Origin: Rubrivivax gelatinosus
GTDB lineage: Bacteria > Pseudomonadota > Gammaproteobacteria > Burkholderiales > Burkholderiaceae_C
DNA: 64,000 nt
NCBI RefSeq assembly: GCF_004340905.1
Contig: NZ_SLXD01000003.1
Location: forward strand, 1-64,000
Direction of reading: 5' to 3'
Part shown: piece by piece, positions 8,170 to 15,573 of the stretch
How positions within the stretch are numbered: the first letter of the stretch is position 1
How the letters are laid out: each line of letters starts with the position of its first letter
The notes under the pieces: model-generated
What the model was told of the DNA's origin: nothing
The model's database searches: none
The model's input: the letters and a program-made list of their open reading frames with translations, nothing else
Made by a program: the position numbers and the translations under genes

Positions 8170-8874
8170 GTGACGAGCCGACTGCTGCTGATCGACGACG
8201 ATTCCCGCCTGACCACGATGGTCGGCGACTACCTGCGCCGAAACGGCTTCGAGGTCGACACCGCCGGGTCGCTGGCGGCGGGGCGCGAGCAGCTGCGCCT
8301 GCGCGGCTACGACGCGCTGCTGCTGGACCTGATGCTGCCCGACGGCGACGGCCTGGACCTCACGCGCGAGCTGCGCTCGGACACGCGCACGCGCCGCCTG
8401 CCGCTGCTGATGCTGACCGCCCGCGGCGAACCGATGGACCGCATCGTCGGCCTGGAGCTCGGCGCCGACGACTATCTGCCCAAGCCTTTCGAGCCCCGCG
8501 AGCTGCTGGCGCGCGTCAAGGCGCTGCTGCGCCGCGCCGCGCCCGAGCCCGCCGGCGACGAGGTGCTGCGCTTCGGCCGCCTCGAGGTCGACCTGGGCGC
8601 CCGCCAGGCCCGCCTGGACGGCCAGCCCTGCGACCTGACCAGCCACCAGTTCGACCTGCTCGTCGTGCTGGCGCAGAGCCCGGGCCGGGTGCTCTCGCGC
8701 GACCAGATCATGGACGCGCTCAAGGGCCACCCGCTGGAGGCCTTCGACCGCAGCATCGACGTGCACGTCTCGCGCATCCGCGCGGTCATCGAAGAGGACC
8801 CGAAGAACCCCAAGCGCGTGCTGACGGTGCGTGGCGCGGGCTACGTGTTCGCGAAGAAGCAGGACGCCGAATGA
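8170..8874 (+). CDS. OmpR/PhoB-family response regulator (CpxR-like)
   Basis: The 234-residue regulator has an N-terminal receiver with the acidic pocket D9-D10-D11, phosphorylatable D53 in LLLDLMLPDGDG, T83 and K105 (DDYLPKPF). The C-terminal part (about 130-230) is a winged-helix DNA-binding domain ending with DVHVSRIR and TVRGAGYVF, typical of OmpR/PhoB. The start is GTG. Its stop region overlaps a tiny 9-codon frame that ends one base before the sensor kinase ATG. Given the upstream Spy-like gene and downstream kinase with an HAMP-type membrane layout, an envelope-stress role like CpxR is likely. Targets cannot be read with confidence; I found no clear pair of GTAAA boxes. Confidence 0.94.
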   Translation: MTSRLLLIDDDSRLTTMVGDYLRRNGFEVDTAGSLAAGREQLRLRGYDALLLDLMLPDGDGLDLTRELRSDTRTRRLPLLMLTARGEPMDRIVGLELGADDYLPKPFEPRELLARVKALLRRAAPEPAGDEVLRFGRLEVDLGARQARLDGQPCDLTSHQFDLLVVLAQSPGRVLSRDQIMDALKGHPLEAFDRSIDVHVSRIRAVIEEDPKNPKRVLTVRGAGYVFAKKQDAE

Positions 8875-8901
8875 GCGCCGCTTCGGCCGGGCGGCGCTGA
8901 G

Positions 8902-10305
8902 ATGCGCTCGCTGTACATCCGCATCTATCTGACGGTGGTGGCGGCGCTGGCGCTGTTCGCACTGGTGTCGGTCTGGCTGCTGCAGAGCCACCTCGAACAG
9001 GAGCGTGCGCGTGTCCAGAGCACGCTGCAGGAGCGTGTGGCCGCCTGGGCCGAACTGCTGCAGCGCTCGCTGCCGCGCGCCGACGCGCCCGCCGAGGTGC
9101 AGGCCGAGGCGCTGCGCGAGTGGTCCGAGCGCCTGCGCCTGCCGATGGCGCTGGACGACGAGCACGGCCGGCGCCTCGGCGCCTCGGACACCTTCGCGCG
9201 CCGCCAGGGCGGCGGGCCGGGGGCCGGGCGTGCCTATCCGATCCGCCTGGACGACGGGCGCACGCTGTGGGTGCTGCGCCCGACGCTGATGCGCGGCGGG
9301 CTGGCGCGTCCCGACGGTGACCCGGGCGGGCCCGGCGATCCCGCCGGGCCCGGTGGCCCGGTCGACGCCGGCCCGGGCGGCGACGAGCAGCGTTTCGCCG
9401 GCCTGCCGCCGCGCAGCCCCTGGCTGCCGCCGGGGCCGGCTTTCGACGGCCTGGGGCTGGCGGCGCTGCTGGTCGTGCTCTTTGCCGCGGTGGCCGCCGG
9501 CGCCTATCCGGTGGTGCGGCGGCTGACGCGGCGGCTGGAGGCGCTCAAGCGCGGTGTCGAGGCCTTCGGCGCCGGCCACCTGCAGCAGCGCGTGGCCGAG
9601 GACGGACGCGACGAGGTCGCCGCGCTGGGCGCCAGCTTCAACCTCGCCGCGGCGCGCATCGAGGCCCTGCTGCGTTCGCATCAGAGCCTGCTGGCCAACG
9701 CCAGCCACGAGCTGCGCTCGCCGCTGGCGCGGCTGAAGATGGCGGTGTCGATGGCCGACGAGGCCACGCCCGAGCAGCGCGAGGCGCTGCGCCGCGAGAT
9801 CGACACCAACATCGCCGAGCTCGACGCGCTGGTCGAGGAGGTGCTGCTGGCCAGCCGCCTGGATGCCGCGATGACCGTCGACCGCCGCGACCCGGTGGAC
9901 CTGCTGGCCGTGGCCGCCGAGGAGGCCGCACGCGTGCAGGCCGCGGCGCTGGGCGAGGACCTGCGTGTGGCCGGCGACGAGCGCCTGATCCGTCGTGCGG
10001 TGCGCAACCTGCTGGAGAACGCCCGCCGCTATGGTGGCGAAGACGTCGAGGCCCAGGTCGTGTCCGTGGGCACGCAGGCCGAGCTGCGTGTCTCCGACCG
10101 CGGCCCGGGCGTGCCCGAGGCCTACCGCGAGCGCATCTTCGAGCCCTTCTTCCGCCTGCCCGGCCACGCCGAGCGCGAGGGCGGCGTCGGCCTCGGGCTG
10201 GCGCTGGTGCGCCAGATCGCCGAGCGCCACGGCGGCAGCGTGCGCTGCACGCCGCGCGACGGCGGCGGCAGCTGCTTCACGCTGTCGCTGCCGCTGTCGG
10301 CCTGA
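8902..10305 (+). CDS. Membrane sensor histidine kinase (CpxA-like)
   Basis: The 467-residue kinase has a first membrane helix near residues 9-27, a periplasmic region to about 185, a second helix near 188-206, HAMP, then the DHp and catalytic domains. H269 lies in NASHELRSPLARLKM. The ATP lid is visible as RNLLENARRYGGEDV (N box), SDRGPGVPEAYRERIFEPFF (G1/F boxes) and VGLGLALVRQI (G2 box). Unusually, the end of the periplasmic domain (about residues 139-162) is a Gly/Pro/Asp low-complexity linker in GDPGGPGDPAGPGGP style. It is the partner of the regulator immediately upstream. The ligand is unknown; the nearby Spy-like protein suggests envelope damage or metal. Confidence 0.94.
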   Translation: MRSLYIRIYLTVVAALALFALVSVWLLQSHLEQERARVQSTLQERVAAWAELLQRSLPRADAPAEVQAEALREWSERLRLPMALDDEHGRRLGASDTFARRQGGGPGAGRAYPIRLDDGRTLWVLRPTLMRGGLARPDGDPGGPGDPAGPGGPVDAGPGGDEQRFAGLPPRSPWLPPGPAFDGLGLAALLVVLFAAVAAGAYPVVRRLTRRLEALKRGVEAFGAGHLQQRVAEDGRDEVAALGASFNLAAARIEALLRSHQSLLANASHELRSPLARLKMAVSMADEATPEQREALRREIDTNIAELDALVEEVLLASRLDAAMTVDRRDPVDLLAVAAEEAARVQAAALGEDLRVAGDERLIRRAVRNLLENARRYGGEDVEAQVVSVGTQAELRVSDRGPGVPEAYRERIFEPFFRLPGHAEREGGVGLGLALVRQIAERHGGSVRCTPRDGGGSCFTLSLPLSA

Positions 10306-10306
10306 T

Positions 10307-11755
10307 TCAGGCCGCCACGCGGCGCTGCCGGCGCAATATCCAGGCCAGGAAGGTGGCCAGCGCCACGGCCGTCAGCACCAGCCCGGCGGTCGACGCGATC
10401 CAGAAGCCGCGGGCGCCGTGCAGCGCCGGCGGCACCAGACCCAGCGGGTCGAAGGCGAGCAGGTAGCCGCCGCCCAGCCCCACGCCCCACAGCGCGGTGG
10501 CGTTGATGACCAGCGGCACGGTGGCGATGCGCCAGGCACGCAGCACGAAGGCGGCCACGGTCTGCGTCGCGTCGGCGACGTGGAACAGGGCGACGAAGGC
10601 CAGCAGCGGCAGCGCCGCGGCGGCCACCGCCAGGTCACGCGTGTACAGGCCGATCACCGGCTCGCGCAGCAGGTACAGCGTGCCGCCGTTGACCACCGCC
10701 AGCCCGGCGCCGAGGATCACGCCGTGCCAGCCCAGCCGGCGCGCCGCGGCCAGGTCGCGGGCGCCGATGCGCTGCGCCACCAGCGTCGAGGCGCCGTTGG
10801 CGATGGCCAGCGGCAGCATGAACAGCAGCGACACCAGGTTGGCCGCGATCTGGTGCCCGGCCACCGGCGTCTCGCCCAGCCGGGCGATGAAGATCGCCAT
10901 GAAGGTGAAGCCCGAGACCTCGACCAGCACCGCCGCGCCCGAGGGCAGGCCCAGGCGGAGCTGGGCGCCGATCGCCGGCCGGTCGGGCGCGTCCAGCCCG
11001 CGGCCGCGCAGGCGGAAGCCGGCATAGAACGGGTCGCGGCGCAGCAGCACGAAGGCGCCGAGGGTCTGGGCCCACATCGCCACCGCGGTGGCGATGCCGC
11101 AGCCCAGCACGCCCAGCGACGGCAGCCCGAGCGCCGGCACGCCGAACACCAGCGCCACCGACAGCGGGACCTTGAACGCCAGCGCACCGAGCTGCAGCGC
11201 CATCACTGCCTTGGGCCTGGACACCGCGACGTTGAACGCCCGGTAGGCGGTGAACAGCAGCGAGGCCGGCAGCGCCACCGCCAGCGCCGCGAGGTAGCCG
11301 CGCACCTTGCCGGCCTGCTCGGGTGTCGCCTGGGCCAGCGCCAGGAAGGGCGTCGGAAACAGCAGCAGCGCGCAGCCGATGGCCGAGAAGAAGAGCGCGA
11401 TCCACACCGCCTGGTGCAGCTGGCGCCCGGCGTCGGCCGGGCGGCCGGCGCCGAAGAGCTGGCCGACGATGGGCGCCAGCGCCATCACCACGCCCATGAA
11501 GCCGACGAAGGTCGTGACGTAGGCGGCGCTGCCCACGGCCAGTGCCGCCAGGTCGGCGGCCGAGTGGCGCGCCACCAGCAGCGTGTCCACCGTGCTGAAG
11601 GCCAGCACCGAGAGCTGGCCGACGAACACCGGCCAGGCCAGCTTGGCGATGCGCCGGCCGCTGTCGGCCAGGCGTGCCGCGCGGCCCGGCGGCGGTGCGG
11701 GGAAGGGTTCGGGAACCGGCTCGTCGCGCCCTGTCGCCGGCCCGATTGCGCTCAA
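10307..11755 (-). CDS. MATE-family multidrug/Na+ exporter
   Basis: The 482-residue protein has twelve predicted membrane helices in two homologous halves and starts its core with LAWPVFVGQLSVLAFSTVDT, the usual first helix of NorM/DinF-type MATE transporters. The second half repeats the layout (LGLPSGAAVLVEVSGFTFMA). Such carriers export cationic compounds with Na+ or H+. The start is a TTG that overlaps the TGA of the upstream DUF1289 gene (TTGA), so translation is probably coupled. Its stop is 2 bp from the stop of the convergent sensor kinase. The family is certain; the substrate is unknown. Confidence 0.9.
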   Translation of the reverse strand: MSAIGPATGRDEPVPEPFPAPPPGRAARLADSGRRIAKLAWPVFVGQLSVLAFSTVDTLLVARHSAADLAALAVGSAAYVTTFVGFMGVVMALAPIVGQLFGAGRPADAGRQLHQAVWIALFFSAIGCALLLFPTPFLALAQATPEQAGKVRGYLAALAVALPASLLFTAYRAFNVAVSRPKAVMALQLGALAFKVPLSVALVFGVPALGLPSLGVLGCGIATAVAMWAQTLGAFVLLRRDPFYAGFRLRGRGLDAPDRPAIGAQLRLGLPSGAAVLVEVSGFTFMAIFIARLGETPVAGHQIAANLVSLLFMLPLAIANGASTLVAQRIGARDLAAARRLGWHGVILGAGLAVVNGGTLYLLREPVIGLYTRDLAVAAAALPLLAFVALFHVADATQTVAAFVLRAWRIATVPLVINATALWGVGLGGGYLLAFDPLGLVPPALHGARGFWIASTAGLVLTAVALATFLAWILRRQRRVAA

Positions 11756-12165
11756 GCGGCCCCCCGCGCGGCACGTTCGGCATAACGGTTGAAGCGCCAG
11801 GCCGTGCCGTCGGTGGTGATGCGGCGCCAGACGGCGCGTTTTTCGGCCGGGGTCATCACGGTCCAGTGCTGGACCTCGTCGAAGCTCCGGCCGCAGCCTT
11901 TGCAGACCGCGTCGCCCTGGGTCGTCGAGCAGATCGCGATGCAGGGCGCGTCGGGCGTGCTGGCGTACCAGGCGAGCCAGGCGGCGCGGGCCGCCGGCGG
12001 CAGCGTGTGCTCGTCGATGCCGCTCAGGCGCGCGCGCACCAGCGGCGCGTAGACCTCGGCCAGCGCACGCACCTCGGCGCAGGCGCTCACGCCGTCGGGC
12101 GAGGGGGAACGTTCACGCCACCAGTTGATGGCGGCTTCGAGGTCGTCGAGGTGCAGGTCGGCCAT
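11752..12165 (-). CDS. DUF3717-DUF1289 fusion protein
   Basis: About 137 residues from the ATG at 12165; a longer frame starts at 12192. The N-terminal 60 residues (HLDDLEAAINWWRERSPS, then CAEVRALAEVYA) match the beta-proteobacterial DUF3717 type. The C-terminal half has PCIAICSTTQGDAVCKGCGR followed by SFDEV and WxxMTPAEKRAVWRRI, which is DUF1289, a short Cys-rich domain expected to bind iron or zinc through four Cys. Its role is unknown; DUF1289 proteins have been linked to Fe-S or oxidative functions only loosely. It overlaps the MATE exporter gene by 4 nt, suggesting a shared operon. Confidence 0.8.
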   Translation of the reverse strand: MADLHLDDLEAAINWWRERSPSPDGVSACAEVRALAEVYAPLVRARLSGIDEHTLPPAARAAWLAWYASTPDAPCIAICSTTQGDAVCKGCGRSFDEVQHWTVMTPAEKRAVWRRITTDGTAWRFNRYAERAARGAA

Positions 12166-12234
12166 GCGGGCGATGTCGGGGCAACCCGGCATTGTCGGCG
12201 CGACGGCCCGGCCTTGGTGCCGCCGGGGCGGCTT

Positions 12235-12555
12235 TCAGCGGCTGCGGGCGGCCTTGATCACGGTCGAGGCCGCCAGCTCGGCGTTCAGGGCCTCCTCGAG
12301 CGGCGAGCGGCACAGCCCCGCGTGTTCGTAGTGCAGGTTCTCGTAGAGCTCGGCGGTCGCCGGGGCGATGGCCAGCAGCGCCGGCAGCGACTCGTCGCCT
12401 TCGGCTTCGGCGAGCAGTTCGCGGATCTGCTGCACGACACCGCGGTACTGCCCGGCACTGGCCGAGCGCGGCTGGCGCTCCAGGCGTTCGAGCAGGGCAG
12501 CCATCGTGGCCAGCGCGTGCAGCCGGGCGGGGAGGCGGACGGTTTCGGTGGGCAT
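12235..12555 (-). CDS. Conserved hypothetical protein, 106 residues
   Basis: The product is soluble and helical, with no Cys-rich motif or signal peptide except one Cys near residue 83. It begins MPTETVRLPARLHALATM and has a helical core LLERLERQPRSASAG... with an acidic centre and NLHYEHAGLCRSPLEEALN. An AGGAC-like Shine-Dalgarno precedes the ATG by a few bases. Codon usage fits the neighbours. I do not recognise a domain. It sits 30 bp downstream of the EamA transporter gene on the same strand, so it is probably the last gene of the alkylation-repair operon or transcribed with the DUF1289 gene. Confidence 0.68.
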   Translation of the reverse strand: MPTETVRLPARLHALATMAALLERLERQPRSASAGQYRGVVQQIRELLAEAEGDESLPALLAIAPATAELYENLHYEHAGLCRSPLEEALNAELAASTVIKAARSR

Positions 12556-12585
12556 GTCCTGAAGCTGGGGCGCCCGGCGCCGAAA

Positions 12586-13470
12586 TCAAGCCCGCCGCCG
12601 CGGCAGCACGCCGGTGGCCAGCGCGGTGCCCAGCAGCACGACGGCGCAGCCGGCCACCGTCGCCACCGACAGGCTTTCGGCCAGGAACAGCCAGCCCCAC
12701 AGCACCGCGAAAGCCGGGACGAGGAAGGTCACCGAAACCGCGTTCGCCGGCCCGGCGTGGGCGACGAGGCGGAAGAACAGCCAGTAGGCGAAGCCGGTGC
12801 AGGCGAAGGCCAGCACCGCCGCGCCGCCCCAGGCCGCGGCACCCGGCATCTGCGCCGGCCACCACCACAGCGCCGGGCCGAGCGTGAACGCCGCCGCGGC
12901 GAGCTGGCTGCCACCGGCCACCGCCATCGGCGGCACGCCGGCCAGGCGCTTCTTGGTGTAGCTGGCGGCGATGCCGTAACACAGCGTCGCCACCAGGCAC
13001 AGCACGATGCCCAGGGCCGGGCTGACGCCGTGTTCGCCGGGTTTGAAACTGGCGTTGTGCAGGCCCACCGCCAGCACGCCGGCGAAACCGATCGCCAGCC
13101 CCGCTAGCCGCGGCCGCGTCGGCCGGTCGCCGAGCCAGGCCCAGGCGATCAGCGCCGCCCACAGCGGCGTCGTCGCGTTGAAGATCGACGACAGCCCGGC
13201 GCTGAGCACCAGCGCCGCGACCATGTAGCAGGCGAAAGGCAGCGCCGAGTTCAGCAGTCCGACCACGGCGATCGGCCGCCAGTGGCGGCGCAGCGCCGCG
13301 CCTTCGCCACGCAGCAGCACCAGCGGCAGCAGCATCAGCGCCGCCCCGGCGACACGCACGAAGACCAGCGCCGCCGGGCCGAAGTCGGCCGCGCCCAGGC
13401 GCATGAAGAGGAAGGAGCCGCCCCACAGCGACGCGAGCAGGAACAGCTCGGCGAGGTCGCGCCGCGTCAC
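12586..13470 (-). CDS. EamA/DMT-family membrane transporter
   Basis: The 294-residue protein has ten membrane segments in two EamA repeats (first about 5-135, second about 150-285). It starts VTRRDLAELFLLASLWGGSF and has the usual GSSFL-like first helix and the P-x-W/L-A segment in TPLWAALIAWAWLGDR. DMT carriers export metabolites such as amino acids or purines; the substrate is unknown. The GTG start overlaps the TGA of the methyltransferase gene (GTGA). Being coupled to two DNA-alkylation repair genes is notable and may mean export of an alkylating compound or its product, but that is inference. Confidence 0.88.
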   Translation of the reverse strand: MTRRDLAELFLLASLWGGSFLFMRLGAADFGPAALVFVRVAGAALMLLPLVLLRGEGAALRRHWRPIAVVGLLNSALPFACYMVAALVLSAGLSSIFNATTPLWAALIAWAWLGDRPTRPRLAGLAIGFAGVLAVGLHNASFKPGEHGVSPALGIVLCLVATLCYGIAASYTKKRLAGVPPMAVAGGSQLAAAAFTLGPALWWWPAQMPGAAAWGGAAVLAFACTGFAYWLFFRLVAHAGPANAVSVTFLVPAFAVLWGWLFLAESLSVATVAGCAVVLLGTALATGVLPRRRA

Positions 13471-13964
13471 CGCGCGGCCCCGCGCTCCAGCGCGAGCAGC
13501 GCCTGTTTGCGGTCCAGCCCGCCGGCGTAGCCGGTCAGCGCGCCGCCGCCGCCGATGACGCGGTGGCAGGGCACGACGATGGACAGCGGGTTGCGGCCGA
13601 CGGCCGCGCCGACGGCCCGCACCGCGCTGGGCCGGCCGATGCGGCGCGCGATCTCGCCGTAGCTCGTCGTCGTGCCGGCGGCGATGGCGCGCAGCTGGTC
13701 CCACACCGCGCGCTGGAACGGCGTGCCTTCGGCGTCCAGCGGCACCGTGAAGCCGTCGGCCTCGCCGCGGAAGTAGGCGCTCAGCTCGGCCGCCGCCCGG
13801 GCGATCAGCGGATGCGCCGGGTCGAGCGGCAGGTCCAGCGCGCCGGGGTGGTGGCGCTGGGCGTCGAACCACAGGCCGGCCAGGCCGGCGGCGCTGGCGG
13901 CCAGCGTCACCGGGCCCAGCGGCGTGTCCAGGCGCGATTGCGCCTGGAGTCGGGGGTGTCTCAT
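13467..13964 (-). CDS. ogt: Methylated-DNA--protein-cysteine methyltransferase
   Basis: The 165-residue protein is of Ogt/Ada-C type. The active-site motif VVPCHRVIGGGGALTGYAGG carries the acceptor Cys, and the upstream TSYGEIARRIGRPSAVRAVG is the helix-turn-helix that flips the damaged base. It removes O6-alkyl groups from guanine in a suicidal one-step transfer. It is the middle gene of a coupled three-gene operon: the ATG overlaps the stop of the Ada-AlkA gene (ATGA) and its stop overlaps the EamA start (GTGA). The Ada-AlkA protein upstream probably regulates it. Confidence 0.94.
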   Translation of the reverse strand: MRHPRLQAQSRLDTPLGPVTLAASAAGLAGLWFDAQRHHPGALDLPLDPAHPLIARAAAELSAYFRGEADGFTVPLDAEGTPFQRAVWDQLRAIAAGTTTSYGEIARRIGRPSAVRAVGAAVGRNPLSIVVPCHRVIGGGGALTGYAGGLDRKQALLALERGAAR

Positions 13965-15400
13965 CGGGTGTCTCCAGGGCGCCAGAGCGCCATCGCGGCA
14001 TAGGCGCGCCAGGGCCGCCAGGCCTCGGCGGCACGTTCGTGTTCACGCGCGTCACGGGTGCCCAGCGCGACGGCGAGGCCGGCGTCGCCGGCGGGCCAGG
14101 CGTCGGGCCAGCCGAGCACACGCAGCGCGACGAGCTGCACGGTCCAGGGGCCGAAGCCGGGCAGGGCGGCCAGCGTGGCCAGCGTCGGCGCCAGTGCTGC
14201 GCCGCGTTCGAGCGTCAGCGAGCCGCCGGCCACTGCGGCGGCCAGCGCCTGCAGCGCGCGCACGCGCTGGCGCACGATGCCCAGGCGGCCGAGCTCCTCG
14301 GGGTCGGCGGCGCCCAGCGTCTTGGCGTCGGGGAAGGTGTGCGTCAGCGCGGCGAACGGCGTCTGGACCGGGCGGCCGTAGCGCCGCACCAGGCGCGCGG
14401 CGAGCGTGCCGGCGGCGGCCACCGTGACCTGCTGGCCGAGCACGATGCGCACCGCGGTCTCGAAACCGTCGAAGGCGCCGGGCAGGCGCTGGCCCTCGGC
14501 GGCCAGGCCGCCGGCGGCCAGCGCCGCGGCGATCGGTGCCGGGTCGGCGTCCAGGTCCAGCGCCTCGCGCACGCGGCGCAGCACGGCGCCCAGCACCGGC
14601 GCCAGCGCCGGGGCGGTGCGCAGGTGCAGCTCGTGGCGCTCGGGCACGAAACGCGCCTCGATCCAGCCGTCGAGCACGGCGCCGCGATGCGGCCAGGCCA
14701 GCGTGCGCCGCCAGGCCAGGCCTTCGACCTGCTCGACGCCGGCGAGCGCGCGGCGCGCGGCAAAGCCCAGCATCGTCTGGATGTCGTAGGGCGGCCGCCA
14801 GGCCAGGCGCAGCACCGGATCGGCCGGGGTCTCGCCGCGGGCGCGCCGCAGCGCCGTCGGCGCCAGACGGTAGCGTTCCAGGAAGGCGGCGTTGAAACGG
14901 CGCAGGCTCTCGAAGCCGCTGGCCAGCGCCACCTGGGCCACCGGCAGCGTGGTGTCGGTGAGCAGCTGCTTGGCCAGCAGCAGGCGCTGGGTGGCGAGGT
15001 ATTCACGCGGCGCGACGCCGTGCGCGGCGGCGAAGATGCGGCGCAGGTGGCGCTCGCCGATGCCCAGGCGTGCGGCCAGCGCCGGCAGCACGACCGGGTC
15101 GCCGGCCTGCACCGCGGCTTCGATCGCCCGCGCGGCGCTGGTGGCCAGCGCGTCGGAGGAGTCCATCTCCGACAGCCCGGGCGCGATCTCCGGGCGGCAC
15201 TTCAGGCAGGGGCGGAAGGCCGCGGCCTCGGCCTGCGCCGGGCTGGCGAAGAAGCGGCAGTTCTCGCGCCGCGGCGTGCGCACGCGGCACACCGGGCGGC
15301 AGTAGATGCCGGTGCTGGTGACCCCGACGAAGAAGCGGCCGTCGAAACGCGCGTCGCGGGCGGCGAGCGCGAGGTAGGCGGCGTCGGGGTCGGGGAACAT
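13961..15400 (-). CDS. alkA: Ada-type regulator fused to AlkA DNA-3-methyladenine glycosylase
   Basis: The 479-residue protein joins three parts. Residues 1 to about 80 are the Ada zinc domain with TGIYCRPVCRVR and FRPCLKC, giving four Cys, one of which accepts methyl groups from phosphotriesters. About 95-185 is an AraC-type helix-turn-helix (YLATQRLLLAKQLL, VAQVALASGFESLRRFN). From about 200 it is AlkA, with the helix-hairpin-helix LPGFGPWTVQLVAL and a catalytic Asp in WPAGDAGL. It senses alkylation, activates the operon and excises alkylated bases. The frame is open upstream to 15547, but the ATG at 15400 matches the family start, and a TATCAT -10 element lies 9 nt upstream. The gene overlaps the Ogt-type methyltransferase gene by 4 nt. 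Confidence 0.92.
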   Translation of the reverse strand: MFPDPDAAYLALAARDARFDGRFFVGVTSTGIYCRPVCRVRTPRRENCRFFASPAQAEAAAFRPCLKCRPEIAPGLSEMDSSDALATSAARAIEAAVQAGDPVVLPALAARLGIGERHLRRIFAAAHGVAPREYLATQRLLLAKQLLTDTTLPVAQVALASGFESLRRFNAAFLERYRLAPTALRRARGETPADPVLRLAWRPPYDIQTMLGFAARRALAGVEQVEGLAWRRTLAWPHRGAVLDGWIEARFVPERHELHLRTAPALAPVLGAVLRRVREALDLDADPAPIAAALAAGGLAAEGQRLPGAFDGFETAVRIVLGQQVTVAAAGTLAARLVRRYGRPVQTPFAALTHTFPDAKTLGAADPEELGRLGIVRQRVRALQALAAAVAGGSLTLERGAALAPTLATLAALPGFGPWTVQLVALRVLGWPDAWPAGDAGLAVALGTRDAREHERAAEAWRPWRAYAAMALWRPGDTR

Positions 15401-15409
15401 GCGGGGGCC

Positions 15410-15415
15410 ATGATA
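15410..15415 (-). promoter_or_regulatory. -10-like element of the alkylation-repair operon
   Basis: On the minus strand TATCAT lies 9 nt before the alkA ATG, followed by a GC-only spacer. Transcription from it would start at or 1-3 nt before the ATG. There is no clear -35 or Shine-Dalgarno; positive control by the methylated Ada part could explain the missing -35. Confidence 0.45.
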
Positions 15416-15573
15416 GGTGGCGCGCCGGAGGCGGACTCGCCGTTTCCGGACATGTCCATCGGGCCGCCGATGTCCGAGGGCGGCCTGGGGAAACGCGCGG
15501 TGCGCCGGGCGCCCGGGCGAAGATCGCGCCCTTTGCCAACCGCTCACGCACCCGCCGCCGGGCTGCGCCTTCG

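Noticed and set aside
8871..8900. Nine-codon frame (ATG to TGA) bridging the response regulator and sensor kinase genes
   Set aside because: It overlaps the regulator stop by ATGA and ends one base before the kinase ATG, so a coupling role is possible, but a frame this short is easily chance.
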